Positions 25,841-35,551 of a stretch of 64,000 nucleotides of DNA are shown one piece after another. The translations under genes were made by a program, and so were the position numbers. Every line of letters begins with the position of its first letter. The first letter of the stretch is position 1. The stretch spans positions 1-64,000 of the IMG/VR virus record IMGVR_UViG_3300040770_000334; one strand, 5' to 3'. The notes beneath the pieces are model-generated. The model was not told the DNA's origin, searched no databases, and saw only the letters and a program-made list of their open reading frames with translations. The stretch comes from a virus.

Positions 25841-27109
25841 ATGGATATTAAACCAAATGTTTTCCCTTCAAAAGACCAACAGGGTGCGAATAAAGATACT
25901 GCGACTAAAATTGCCGAATATGAAGCTAAAAAAGCTGAAGTAGTGGATGGTATTTTTAACGAGCAACCATCAGACACACCACAACAACATACTGATGCGA
26001 TGGAAGCTATGCGTGCTAGAACAATGAATCAAATCAACCAAAACAAGCAGAACGGTATTGTTATCGATGAATCTTTAGCTGAAAAAAAACCTAGAACAAA
26101 TGCTGTTGCATCAAACAATAATGCTGAACAAATTAGACTTCGTGATGAGCAGTTGGAGAAAAATAAAGAACAGACAAGAAATTATCAAAACTTATCTGAA
26201 GCAGCGACAAATAGACATCTACAACCAAAAGAAAAACAACATATGGAAAATAACAACAATTTCACACCATCAACACCAACACAACCACCAACGAATACGT
26301 CCAATGGTTATGGTGATAATTATGGTAGTAACAACCCTAACCTTAACCCACAAATAGTACAACTTAGTCAACCAAACTATAATTGTGCTTTTGATGTAAT
26401 CCCATTACCTTCAGAGGGTAAATTATACGCTAATAAAAGAAAAAACGTAAGAATTGGATTTATGACAACAGCTGATGAGAATATCCTTACTAGTCCTAAT
26501 CTATTACAAAGTGGTCAATTTTTAGAAGTACTTATAAATAGAAAATTATTGGAAACTGATATGCGATATTCTGATTTACATATTGGTGATAGAAACGCAA
26601 TTATGTTATGGTTAAGAGCAACATCATATGGTGAAATGTACCCAATAACCATATTGGATGAACAAGGTGAAGCTTTTGATGCTGACGTTAATTTAAATGA
26701 CCTTAAAACAAAAAAACTTGGTGCTGAACCAGATGTCGAAGGGTTGTTCGAATTCACAATGCCATTGTCTGGTGCGGTAATAAAATTTAAATTATTGACA
26801 TGTGGTGATGTTGATGCTGTTGAACAATTGGTTTCTAGAGACACAGATAATGATTCTTTAGTTGATAACACTGCGATATATAGTCTAAAAAGAGCTGTTG
26901 TTGAAGTTAACGGTACTAGAGATAGACAATCTATATCAGACTTTGTGGATTCAATTAGAATACATGATGGAAATGAATTTAATAAGTACATAGAAAAAAT
27001 AGAAAGCGGTATTGATTTAACTATCAACGTTCCGACTCCAAGAGGTGGGTCTATTGCCACCTTTCTTCCACTTAACATCAGATTTTTTTGGCCTAACATC
27101 CAGCTATAA
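25841..27109 (+). CDS. gp26-like baseplate/tail assembly protein
   Basis: A 422-residue protein. The first 185 residues are low-complexity, Gln/Asn-rich and probably disordered. From about residue 185 it looks like the T4 gp26 / T4_baseplate family: FDVIPLPSEGKLYANK, TTADENIL, a GDRNAIMLWLRATSYGEMYP segment, and a C-terminal RGGSIATFLPLNIRFFWP. Family members help assemble the baseplate hub. The gene ends in a T7 tract and overlaps the next frame by 65 bases. Its position between tube and tape measure is where tail-assembly chaperone pairs with programmed frameshifts are found in other phages. Confidence 0.7.
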   Translation: MDIKPNVFPSKDQQGANKDTATKIAEYEAKKAEVVDGIFNEQPSDTPQQHTDAMEAMRARTMNQINQNKQNGIVIDESLAEKKPRTNAVASNNNAEQIRLRDEQLEKNKEQTRNYQNLSEAATNRHLQPKEKQHMENNNNFTPSTPTQPPTNTSNGYGDNYGSNNPNLNPQIVQLSQPNYNCAFDVIPLPSEGKLYANKRKNVRIGFMTTADENILTSPNLLQSGQFLEVLINRKLLETDMRYSDLHIGDRNAIMLWLRATSYGEMYPITILDEQGEAFDADVNLNDLKTKKLGAEPDVEGLFEFTMPLSGAVIKFKLLTCGDVDAVEQLVSRDTDNDSLVDNTAIYSLKRAVVEVNGTRDRQSISDFVDSIRIHDGNEFNKYIEKIESGIDLTINVPTPRGGSIATFLPLNIRFFWPNIQL

Positions 27110-27350
27110 AGTCCCGTTACTTGAAGAAATATATATTTGTACCCAGCATTTAAAAGGAATGTCCTATAACGATGTGTTATCCATGCCGACTTTTGAACGT
27201 AGATACTTTTTAGGTTTATTAACTAAAGAGTTCGTCACAAGAGAGGAAAAAGCCCAAGACCAGAAATCGGTTAGTGGTAGCGGTAAACGTGTTTTTACTG
27301 GAAATGAATTAAAAAATAGAATGAATTCGGGTGATATACCATTAATATAA
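27045..27350 (+). CDS. gp51-like tail/baseplate assembly protein, overlapping frame
   Basis: A 101-residue frame opening with GTG inside the preceding gene; the first ATG in frame is at about 27159. The conserved-looking part is FFGLTSSYKVPLLEEIYI followed by MSYNDVLSMPTFERRYF, a pattern I associate with the small partner of gp26 (T4 gp51-like, hub-assembly catalyst). Much of that part lies upstream of the first ATG. The protein therefore starts at the GTG or TTG, or it is made by ribosomal slippage on the TTTTTTT at 27083-27089, fusing it to the gp26-like product. The frame change needed is +1 or -2. A terminator follows. Confidence 0.6.
   Translation: MGLLPPFFHLTSDFFGLTSSYKVPLLEEIYICTQHLKGMSYNDVLSMPTFERRYFLGLLTKEFVTREEKAQDQKSVSGSGKRVFTGNELKNRMNSGDIPLI
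27083..27089 (+). other. T7 tract, candidate ribosomal frameshift site
   Basis: Seven T inside the 65-base overlap. The upper frame reads FFWP and the lower frame reads FFGL across the same bases, so a +1 or -2 slip on Phe codons joins the two products without disturbing the flanking sequence. Confidence 0.35.
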
Positions 27351-27353
27351 AAT

Positions 27354-27383
27354 AAATACTCGCAATTGCGAGTATTTTGTTTT
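27354..27383 (+). terminator. Terminator
   Basis: A 24-base perfect palindrome (27354-27377, AAATACTCGCAA and its complement) followed by TGTTTT. It ends the gp26/gp51 unit. Confidence 0.82.
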
Positions 27384-27388
27384 ATAAC

Positions 27389-27402
27389 ATATTTATAGAA
27401 AA
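27389..27402 (+). promoter_or_regulatory. Putative phage late promoter motif
   Basis: ATATTTATAGAAAA, directly after the terminator and 10 bases before the ATG at 27413. The right half departs from the consensus. Confidence 0.5.
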
Positions 27403-27412
27403 GTAATTTATT

Positions 27413-28732
27413 ATGAAAATAAAACTGACTGAGGCACAATTTAAAAGAATAGAACAATACATTTCAGAATCTAGGGTTCCACCTAAATCAATAAATTTAA
27501 TTGATTTCTTTAATAAAAATAAAGAAACCAGCTATTTTATGGTGGATAATAAACAAAAAGATGGTCAAGATAACTCATACCGTTTTGGTGTTAAATTCGC
27601 TGGTTTAGGTGATTTTCATATTACTGATTTAAATAAGGGTACCAAAACAAGAGGTTGTTCACAAAACGTTAGACTTAACGATTTTCTGTACGATGATGAA
27701 GTTATATTTAATTGTGGTGGTAAAAGACTTATGATTAATAAGGTTACTGGGATTAGACTTTTTGATTCCAATAACCAACAACTTGACCAGATTACTTTTA
27801 ACAACACAACAAATGTTGATGCTGATTCGTTAGTACAAATATATAATGATGACCTTATGGATTCAAATAATGGTAGTCAATTGTTTTTTGATTCAACAAA
27901 AAAATATGACGGTATTGTATATAATAAAGCCGCTGATGGTTTTGAAGTAGAATTTTCAGAACACGGTACAAATAAAGAATCAAGTCTTTTATTAATAGAT
28001 TTTAATAAAGTACATTTTTATGAACAAAATGGTAACGTAATGTTTAGTGCGATAAAAAAAAATGTTAAAACAGGTGCTGAGATTGAATTCACAATACCAA
28101 TCAAACGTTTCACGATAACTGGTGGTGGCGGTAGGGCTAAAGCTGCGACTGATGATGACGAACAACCAAAAGATATTAAGCTTGATGATAAAGAGTTGAA
28201 AAGGCAAGCCAAATTAGCCTATGATGAAATATTAGCCGATAAAACATTACAACAAGCATTTTATAAAGCACCATCATTATGGAATCTGTTTGTTGCCGAA
28301 TTAACAGGTAAAAAAGCACCAGGAACTGGTATCTTACCAACACTACAAATAGTTAGAGCAAATAGAGGTAAAAATTTAAACAATGATTTAGATGCAACGT
28401 TTATACCAAGAAAATGGGTAGAGATTAAAGCTTATAAAAACAATATTGAGCTTAACTCATTTCAAATAAGGACAGGAGATTGGGACCGAAGAGCCTACCC
28501 AAAAGAACTAGAACTTAATGCAGAAAACCAGATTTTAATAAATAAAAGGGAGAACTTTGAGATTGTTATTCAAAGTAAAACTGAAAAACCTAATGTATAT
28601 CGTTGTGATTTATATCACCCAATGAGGACTACAGGACAATCTGGTAACTCCGATAAATTAGAAGGTATTTACCTTGAATTTAATCCAGCCTCAGAAGGGT
28701 ATAACCCAATAGATAACGAAGAAATTGATTAA
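27413..28732 (+). CDS. Virion-cluster protein of unknown function
   Basis: A 439-residue protein that I do not recognise. Its N-terminus IKLTEAQFKRIEQYISES is the clearest example of the short amphipathic helix ending (I/L)-x-E shared by several proteins here. The body alternates beta-rich stretches with a Lys/Asp-rich linker near residues 240-265 and then a helical region. It has no catalytic motif, signal peptide or membrane segment. The stop is 2 bases before the tape measure ATG, so it is expressed with the tape measure and may associate with it or with the hub. Confidence 0.65.
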   Translation: MKIKLTEAQFKRIEQYISESRVPPKSINLIDFFNKNKETSYFMVDNKQKDGQDNSYRFGVKFAGLGDFHITDLNKGTKTRGCSQNVRLNDFLYDDEVIFNCGGKRLMINKVTGIRLFDSNNQQLDQITFNNTTNVDADSLVQIYNDDLMDSNNGSQLFFDSTKKYDGIVYNKAADGFEVEFSEHGTNKESSLLLIDFNKVHFYEQNGNVMFSAIKKNVKTGAEIEFTIPIKRFTITGGGGRAKAATDDDEQPKDIKLDDKELKRQAKLAYDEILADKTLQQAFYKAPSLWNLFVAELTGKKAPGTGILPTLQIVRANRGKNLNNDLDATFIPRKWVEIKAYKNNIELNSFQIRTGDWDRRAYPKELELNAENQILINKRENFEIVIQSKTEKPNVYRCDLYHPMRTTGQSGNSDKLEGIYLEFNPASEGYNPIDNEEID

Positions 28733-28734
28733 TT

Positions 28735-31107
28735 ATGACAACAGCACAAATTAAAGCGGAAGCCGCTGCGTTATTAGCGCAAGCGGAAGCACAACAAAGG
28801 GTAAATGGTAGTCTTGGTGAATATCTTAAGGCGTTAGAACGAATTGAAAAATTAAGGAAAACAATTCTAGAAAGTACTGAGGCTGAAAATAAATTACAAG
28901 CTGAAGTTAATACAGCCGTAGGACAGGCTAAAATTACTGCTCAGAAGAAACTTGATGTTCTAAAAGAAGTAAACGATGAATTAAAAAAAACCCTTAAAAC
29001 AGAGGAAGATATATTAGCAACAGCTAAAAAAACTAACCTTGTTTTAGCAGCTGCTGGTGCTAGTGCAGTTAAAGGTTTCGGTAAACTTCCAGGATTATTA
29101 AAAAATTCATTTGGTAAAATAAAAGGTTGGGGCCTATTTGAAATGGAGAAATCTATGAAAATGTCTACCTTACAAATGGGTATTCTAGGTTCACAATCAA
29201 AATTTTACGAAAGCAATATAAAGGACATATCTCAAAGCACTGCTGAGTTAGGTATTACCTTGACAGAATTAACCAAGATGCAAGCTGATTATAGTTTGGA
29301 GATGGGTAGAACAGTTATGTTAAGTAAACAAAGTCTAAGTGCTATGGCTCAAATGGCAACAGCAACTGGTTTAGGTGCTGAAGGTGCTTCAGAAATGGCT
29401 GCTTTTATGGATGCGCAAGGTCTATCTGTTGAGAAGACCCGTGATTTAATGGAAGAAACCATGAACTCATCAAGTAAAATGGGTATCAATGGTACTAAGA
29501 CTATTAAAAACATGTCTACTGGAATGAAGATGATGAATAGGTATAACTTTAAGGGTGGTACTGAAGGTCTAGCTAAAATGGCGAAGCAAGTTGCCAAGAT
29601 GAATGTTAGTATGGAAATGGCCGCTGGTATGGCAGATAAGTTATTTGATATTGAAGGAGCTGTAGATATGGCCGCACAGCTACAAGTTATGGGTGGTGCA
29701 TGGGCAAATATGGCCGACCCATTTAAATTGGCTTATATGGCTCGTAATGATATGGGTGCTTTAACCGAACAACTGGGTAAGGCCGCTGAATCTATGGTTA
29801 CTTTTAATAAGAAAACTGGCGAAATGGAGATTTCAAGTATGGAAATGCATAGACTTCGTATTATATCTGACCAAACTGGTGCATCAATTGACGAATTAGC
29901 TGAAGCTGGTAAGCGTGCTAAGAAAGCAACGATGATTAAAAGTCAAGTCAGTTTAGATGTTGATGATGAAACAAAAGAGTTCTTGGCTAGTACCGCTGAA
30001 TTTAAAAATGGTAAGGCGACAGTTATGATAGGTTCATCACCAAAACTTGTTAGTCAGTTAAATGATGGTGATAAGAAAATATTAGCTGGTCAAATGCTTG
30101 AGAAGAAATCATTGGAAGCAAGGGCTATATCATCACAGACTTTTGATGACAAATTAACTAATTTAATCAGTATGGTTAAAACTAGTATGTTACCAATAGT
30201 TGAAGGAATGAATGAAATTTTAGGTCCTTTAGTTAAGGAGATATTCGCAAATGATAAATTTCAAGATAACTTAAAAGGTTTAGGTAGAGACATTGGTGAG
30301 TTTGTAAAAGCTGGTGCAAAAATAGTTAAATATGTCGCTGAAGTGGGTGTTGCGTTAGGACCAAAAGGAGTTTTAGCTGTAATGTTAATACCTTCACTTA
30401 TTAGTCTTGGTATTTCAGTCGCTTCATTTACCACATCACTTATTCCTTTATTAGGTGCTGCTGGTCCACTCGTGCTTGGGTTGTTGGCTGTTGCTGCCGC
30501 ATCTAAAGTTGGGTCATATGTTGGTGGAAAGATTTCTAAATCTATGGGTAATAAAGACACCAAAGAAGGTGATACATCAGCAATGTGGACTGGTGCAGCT
30601 ATTGCTGCTAGTGTTGCAGCGATAGCATTGACTGGTGGTTTAGCTACTCCAGCCGTAATAGCTTTAGCTGCTGCTGGTGGGTTAGCTGGTGGTACTGTTG
30701 GTAAAGTTGTTGGTGATAGTATGAATCAAGATAGTTCAGCTGTTGGTGGGGCAACTGTAGGTAGAGGTATGAACGATGGTATAGCCCATGGTGATTTCAG
30801 TCAAGGTAGAGGAATAATACAAGGTGGTCACATAACACCAATTGATAACAAAGATGATTTAGTTGCTTATAAACCAAATGGACCAATCGATAAGTCGATG
30901 AAAAGTAACGGTAATACTAAACCTAGTACAATGAAGATTGAATTTGGTGAAATTAGATTTAAATTTGACGAACTGAAGGTTTCAAATACAAATGGTCAGT
31001 CAGTTTCAGTTGAATTACTAAAAGACCAAGCGTTTATAAGGTCTATAACGAATATGGTACATGCTCAAACTGAGAAAGCAATAAATGGTGGGGTTGTTAG
31101 AGGTTAA
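28735..31107 (+). CDS. Tape measure protein (T4 gp29-like)
   Basis: A 790-residue protein. The N-terminal 105 residues are Ala/Glu/Lys-rich with coiled-coil character. A long helical middle rich in Met, Ala and Gly follows, and Ala/Gly-rich hydrophobic segments at about 541-598 and 617-661 are typical of phage tape measures. The C-terminus, VELLKDQAFIRSITNMVHAQ, resembles the ends of T4-type tape measure proteins. The position after tube and gp26/gp51-like genes fits. It sets tail length: at about 1.5 angstrom per residue, 790 residues allow a tail up to about 115 nm, longer than that of T4. It is transcribed with the 27.4 kb gene. Confidence 0.83.
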   Translation: MTTAQIKAEAAALLAQAEAQQRVNGSLGEYLKALERIEKLRKTILESTEAENKLQAEVNTAVGQAKITAQKKLDVLKEVNDELKKTLKTEEDILATAKKTNLVLAAAGASAVKGFGKLPGLLKNSFGKIKGWGLFEMEKSMKMSTLQMGILGSQSKFYESNIKDISQSTAELGITLTELTKMQADYSLEMGRTVMLSKQSLSAMAQMATATGLGAEGASEMAAFMDAQGLSVEKTRDLMEETMNSSSKMGINGTKTIKNMSTGMKMMNRYNFKGGTEGLAKMAKQVAKMNVSMEMAAGMADKLFDIEGAVDMAAQLQVMGGAWANMADPFKLAYMARNDMGALTEQLGKAAESMVTFNKKTGEMEISSMEMHRLRIISDQTGASIDELAEAGKRAKKATMIKSQVSLDVDDETKEFLASTAEFKNGKATVMIGSSPKLVSQLNDGDKKILAGQMLEKKSLEARAISSQTFDDKLTNLISMVKTSMLPIVEGMNEILGPLVKEIFANDKFQDNLKGLGRDIGEFVKAGAKIVKYVAEVGVALGPKGVLAVMLIPSLISLGISVASFTTSLIPLLGAAGPLVLGLLAVAAASKVGSYVGGKISKSMGNKDTKEGDTSAMWTGAAIAASVAAIALTGGLATPAVIALAAAGGLAGGTVGKVVGDSMNQDSSAVGGATVGRGMNDGIAHGDFSQGRGIIQGGHITPIDNKDDLVAYKPNGPIDKSMKSNGNTKPSTMKIEFGEIRFKFDELKVSNTNGQSVSVELLKDQAFIRSITNMVHAQTEKAINGGVVRG

Positions 31108-31258
31108 ACCTGGAATGCCAGGAAACCATAACATTTAAATATTTTAACCAGGAAATTGTTTTTATATTTAAATTAATTAAATAGTTGATATATTAATGTT
31201 TAAGTATCATTGATTATCAGCTATTTAGATATTATATTAAAATAATAGTTATAAATCA

Positions 31259-31289
31259 TTGACATTGTAGTTTTAAAACGGTATATTTG
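31259..31289 (+). promoter_or_regulatory. Bacteroidota-type sigma-A promoter in intergenic region
   Basis: TTG (31259-31261), a 20-base spacer, then TATATTTG (31282-31289), an exact TAnnTTTG. It faces the terminator 70 bases downstream. Confidence 0.55.
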
Positions 31290-31358
31290 TATATAATTAT
31301 ATAATAAAGTAATAAATAAATTAATAAATAATAAACATATAATATCAATATATAAACT

Positions 31359-31382
31359 AAAGGTACCTACGGTACTTTTTTT
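31359..31382 (+). terminator. Terminator within the 31 kb gap
   Basis: The stem AAAGGTACC-TAC-GGTACTTTT (one G-T pair) followed by a T-run. It may end the tape measure transcript and also any transcript from the promoter at 31259. Confidence 0.75.
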
Positions 31383-31464
31383 GTTATATATAAAAAAAAA
31401 AGTAAATATTAATGGTTTAATGTATTAAAACAACCTATACTTGTTTATATATATAATTTAAACT

Positions 31465-34400
31465 ATGTCAATAATAAATAAAAATACTATCAATTCTGTA
31501 TCACCTAATATAAGGGATTTTTTATTAAATAAAAATTTAAAACCAATTTACCCAAATTTATTAGGAAGATTACCATCACCAAGAATAGGTGAACAGGTAC
31601 TTAGTACATCAAATGGGGATAATTCAGTTTCAATTCCTAACGGTTTACCACTTGAAGAAGAAGGTATACTTAATATGGAATTGCATGTAATGCAGAATAA
31701 ATTCCAAAACAAATCTTCAGAGACCAATACTTTAGTTTCTATTGAAAATGAAACAGCACCTCAAGGACCTTGGGGTAAAACTGATTATTCTATTGGAACA
31801 ACTTCTTACCCTAGAACAGCTAATGATGATACTACTTCTCTTGGTTTAATGGGTAAAACTAATAAAATTGGTTTTAGAGATGATTCAACTGATAAAAATA
31901 TATACTCAGATAAAAGTAAGAGAGTTGATGCAAGTGATTTTCTTGCATACCAACCAGTTACCGCTTCAAAAACAGTTAAAGGTTATTTAGATGAATATGG
32001 TCATTTAAATCTTGGTGGTAATCAAAATACTATTGGTGCTATTAATACAATTGGTAGTCTTATAAATGGTCAAGGAATTGGTTTTAGTAAGAGTGGTATT
32101 GTAAATAATTTTGATATAAGAAGTTCACTAGCTGGTAGAGTTTTAGGTGCGACTGGCGTACTTAATGATACTAAATTAGGAATGATAGGTGGTCAACAAC
32201 TAGCACTTTCTTTAGCGAACAATGCAGCGTTTAATGTACAACAAAGGTTGTTAGGTTCTTTAAACGTTAAAGACAACCTACTTAGTTTAGTTAAAACTGG
32301 TGGGTTAGCTGGTTTTAGACCTAATTACCAAATTACAGTGCCATCTAAGACGTTAAATAAAGTTTTAGATACTGGTGCAAGGATTTTGGGTTTTACGCTT
32401 CCTAAGAGCCTTTTAAGTGATTCTGGGTCTATTTTTCAGAGTGAGAGTGGTGGTGATATCGATAATGTAACAAGAACCAACAATATGATTCTTAATACAG
32501 GTAGTGGTCAAGTTATTTCTTTATTGAAGAATGCTACCGCAAATCTAAACGGGACTAGTACTAGTGGGTACGACTCACCTTCTGGGACCGCATTTAGAAG
32601 TGGTTATTCGCCATCATACACTAATAACGATGGTGAGGCTCAGATTAACGGCAACAACATCTATGCTTACTCAAAAGACGGTATTTTAGATAATTTACTT
32701 TCATCGATTGATGGTATAATTCCAAATATAAATAATAATAGGGAAGCTTCGTTAGCGAAAGCTGGTTTTAGGAGTCCAGAGATGGATTATTTGGGCCCAG
32801 TTGGAAATCCTGGATATGGTGAGAGTAATATTAATAATCCAGGTTTTACCTGGACTTCTGGTAATGCTGAAAGTGTAAACAACATTGAAAATCATTCTCA
32901 ATTAGTTGGTGATAAGAAATCTTTATTAGTTAAAACTCAAAAACTATTTAATAGTGCTGGTATGTTAAATATCGTAACTAAAAAGGGTGATATGAATAAA
33001 ACAGCAACACAAATACAAACAGCTGTCGTAGGTGGTGGTATCTCAAAAGGTAACGCTGTTATGAAAAGTGATGTGTTTCTTGATAATGGTGTTTGGGATG
33101 GTAGGCTTGATAGGTCAGCTGAAAACACTTATTGTAGAAGCTGGACGACATTAGATAGGTATGATAAAGTTAATAAAATGGTTAGAAGCCGTGGTATTGA
33201 TGAGTCGGTACCATATAGATTTAGAACTGAAAACTCAGTACTAGAGGATAATGGTATGCCAAAAATTGCACCGTATCGTAATGATGGTGTAGATGTTAAA
33301 AAATATATGTTCTCAATTGAGAACCTAGCTTGGTCTGATAATGTTACAGATTTACTACCTAGTGAGCAAGGTGCTGGTGATTTAATATCTGGTAAAAAGG
33401 GTAGAGTTATGTGGTTTCCACCATATGAGATACAATTTAATGAGATGAATTCTGTTAACTGGGAGAGTAATAACTTCATCGGTAGAGGTGAATCGGTTTA
33501 CACTTATAATAATACTGAAAGAAGTGGTACTTTATCGTTTAAGGTTATCGTTGACCACGCTAGTTATGTAAATGGTTTTAGCGGTGCGAAAGGTAGTGTT
33601 GTTGATGACCATTACGTTGCATCGTTCTTTGCTGGTTGTGTTGACCCAAGTAAAACTTTTTCAGATAAATTAACAACGACTGATATAAACAGTATTGAAA
33701 ACGAACTATTATATCAAGCAGAAGTTAAAGCGGTCACTAAGGAATCGGTACCACCATCATTCAACGTATATTTTCCAAACGATAATGCTCAAATTCCATA
33801 TAATTATGAAAATGGTTTAAGTGGTATAACATCTACACAACATATTAATTATGAAGTTTACGATGCTGGATATGGTATTGGTCCTTACCCAAGTAAGTTT
33901 ACTAAAGGAGTTACTAGAAACTGGAATGATAACCACAATTATGGTCTTAATGCTGGTGTTACAAAACATGGCGGTGATTTAATCAAACTTGATGGTGATG
34001 ATATCGAATATAAGGGTTGGTTAGATTACAGACTATTGACTGGTATTAGTAAATTTATTGATGCTAAATGCCCTAATTGTGTAGTTACAGTCACTGGTTA
34101 TGCTAGTGTACAAGGAGTTACCGCATCTAATAACAAATTGGGTAAAGCTAGGGCTGAATATATTGTCGCTGAGATGAAAAAAACCCTTTTCCCTAATTTA
34201 ACTGAGGCTGAAAAAAATAAAAGATTCAAAGCGATAGGTTCTGGTGAATCTAATATTGCTGGTTGTGTTGTTGCCACTAAGGAAAACCCAGAACCACCAA
34301 CTGATACTATATTTTGTAAAATAGCTAGAAAAGTTACTGTAACTTTTAAATCTGACACTTCGTTGGCTGGTGAGGCTTTGGCCCCAAAACCTACGGCTAA

Positions 34401-35550
34401 ATCTATAACGCAACGAAAGAAAACCGTAACAAATAGAATTATTAACAAACTATATAATGAACAAGATTATTTTGAAAAACTAAACAGAGAGGACAGTTTT
34501 GTTTTTGATAAATTTAGGGATAAAATTAAATATTTTCACCCAGGATTCCATTCAACAACACCAGAGGGTTTAAATTCAAGACTGACCTTTTTATTACAAT
34601 GTACAAGACAAGGCCCAACTATAGGTCAAGGTGCAAATAATTTAGCTTTTGGTAGACCACCAGTTTGTATTTTAAGAATTGGTGATTTTTACAACACAAA
34701 AATAATAATGGATTCTGTTAATATTGATTACGAGCCACTAGTTTGGGATTTGAACCCAGAAGGTATTGGTGTACAACCTATGATTGCGAATGTAAGTATT
34801 TCGTTTAAATTTATAGGTGGTTCATCACTAATGGGGCCAATTAATAAATTACAAAATGCGTTGTCATTTAATTATTTCGCTAACACGCAAGTATATGACC
34901 CAAGAGCTGATTACATCGCTAAGAATAAGCCAATGGTATCTACTGGGGTTAAAACTAAATCAACGCCACCAACAGAAACGACAACAAATTATTCGATTAA
35001 TAATGATTTAGCACCTAATGGTAACATGAATAAATTTAAGGGTAATTCAAATGAAACTTTTACAACTACACAAGATTTTAAATTTGATGCCGATGTTGCT
35101 GATAAATTAGTAAATGATGAGAGTAAAAGCTTTGATGTGAATGGAAATCCAATAACTAATAAAGAAATAAAAATATCTGGAATTAGTTGTGATGAAAAGA
35201 AAACTGTTAAACTAAAATCGAACTGGCAGTTAAATGTTAAATTTAATGTTACTAATGGCACTAATGACCCAAAAGTTGATGCGTTATCGTTATCACAAAA
35301 TGGTGACGTATACTCGCTAAGAATAACGGATGTTAATTCAAACGAAACATATCAAGAGATAATGAATGTTATTGGCCTTGAATCTGCTTTAACCCCAAAT
35401 AGCGATAGTGGTAACTTTTTAGTTCCTCTTAAAAACTCAAAAAATGATACTGGGGAAGGTATTGTTGATAGTTTTGGTAAAGAGAAGTTTATGTTAGAGG
35501 TTCTAGTTAATAATAAATCAATAAAGAAAATAAATATAAAAATAAAATAA
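31465..35550 (+). CDS. Large baseplate-region protein with OmpA-like domain
   Basis: A 1361-residue protein. Residues about 600-720 contain WFPPYEIQFNE, then NFIGRGESVYTYNNTERSG and LSFKVIVDHA, a pattern I associate with baseplate proteins of large myophages. Residues about 850-962 look like an OmpA C-terminal (peptidoglycan-binding) domain: VTVTGYASVQG, NNKLGKARAEYIVAEM, GSGESN, CKIARKVTVTF. The Asp normally contacting diaminopimelate in that fold is not evident. Residues about 1030-1140 (CILRIGDFYNT, YEPLVWDLNPEGIG) return to the phage tail pattern. It probably belongs to the hub or central baseplate, with the OmpA-like part touching the cell wall. The next gene starts 1 base after its stop. 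Confidence 0.68.
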   Translation: MSIINKNTINSVSPNIRDFLLNKNLKPIYPNLLGRLPSPRIGEQVLSTSNGDNSVSIPNGLPLEEEGILNMELHVMQNKFQNKSSETNTLVSIENETAPQGPWGKTDYSIGTTSYPRTANDDTTSLGLMGKTNKIGFRDDSTDKNIYSDKSKRVDASDFLAYQPVTASKTVKGYLDEYGHLNLGGNQNTIGAINTIGSLINGQGIGFSKSGIVNNFDIRSSLAGRVLGATGVLNDTKLGMIGGQQLALSLANNAAFNVQQRLLGSLNVKDNLLSLVKTGGLAGFRPNYQITVPSKTLNKVLDTGARILGFTLPKSLLSDSGSIFQSESGGDIDNVTRTNNMILNTGSGQVISLLKNATANLNGTSTSGYDSPSGTAFRSGYSPSYTNNDGEAQINGNNIYAYSKDGILDNLLSSIDGIIPNINNNREASLAKAGFRSPEMDYLGPVGNPGYGESNINNPGFTWTSGNAESVNNIENHSQLVGDKKSLLVKTQKLFNSAGMLNIVTKKGDMNKTATQIQTAVVGGGISKGNAVMKSDVFLDNGVWDGRLDRSAENTYCRSWTTLDRYDKVNKMVRSRGIDESVPYRFRTENSVLEDNGMPKIAPYRNDGVDVKKYMFSIENLAWSDNVTDLLPSEQGAGDLISGKKGRVMWFPPYEIQFNEMNSVNWESNNFIGRGESVYTYNNTERSGTLSFKVIVDHASYVNGFSGAKGSVVDDHYVASFFAGCVDPSKTFSDKLTTTDINSIENELLYQAEVKAVTKESVPPSFNVYFPNDNAQIPYNYENGLSGITSTQHINYEVYDAGYGIGPYPSKFTKGVTRNWNDNHNYGLNAGVTKHGGDLIKLDGDDIEYKGWLDYRLLTGISKFIDAKCPNCVVTVTGYASVQGVTASNNKLGKARAEYIVAEMKKTLFPNLTEAEKNKRFKAIGSGESNIAGCVVATKENPEPPTDTIFCKIARKVTVTFKSDTSLAGEALAPKPTAKSITQRKKTVTNRIINKLYNEQDYFEKLNREDSFVFDKFRDKIKYFHPGFHSTTPEGLNSRLTFLLQCTRQGPTIGQGANNLAFGRPPVCILRIGDFYNTKIIMDSVNIDYEPLVWDLNPEGIGVQPMIANVSISFKFIGGSSLMGPINKLQNALSFNYFANTQVYDPRADYIAKNKPMVSTGVKTKSTPPTETTTNYSINNDLAPNGNMNKFKGNSNETFTTTQDFKFDADVADKLVNDESKSFDVNGNPITNKEIKISGISCDEKKTVKLKSNWQLNVKFNVTNGTNDPKVDALSLSQNGDVYSLRITDVNSNETYQEIMNVIGLESALTPNSDSGNFLVPLKNSKNDTGEGIVDSFGKEKFMLEVLVNNKSIKKINIKIK

Positions 35551-35551
35551 G

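Larger units (their letters stand above)
31108..31464 (+). other. Non-coding region with promoter and terminator
   Basis: The only gap over 300 bases. It starts with a small hairpin, CCTGG-AATG-CCAGG (31109-31122), with no T-run. It then holds a Bacteroidota-type promoter (31259-31289), about 75 very AT-rich bases, a terminator (31359-31382), and a possible second -7 element TATACTTG (31436-31443) ahead of the ATG at 31465. I see no ORF longer than a few codons and no tRNA. It may encode a short RNA or a leader with conditional termination. Confidence 0.55.

Noticed and set aside
31109-31122. CCTGG-AATG-CCAGG hairpin after the tape measure gene as terminator
   Set aside because: The stem is only 5 bp and no T-run follows; the real terminator appears to be at 31359-31382.
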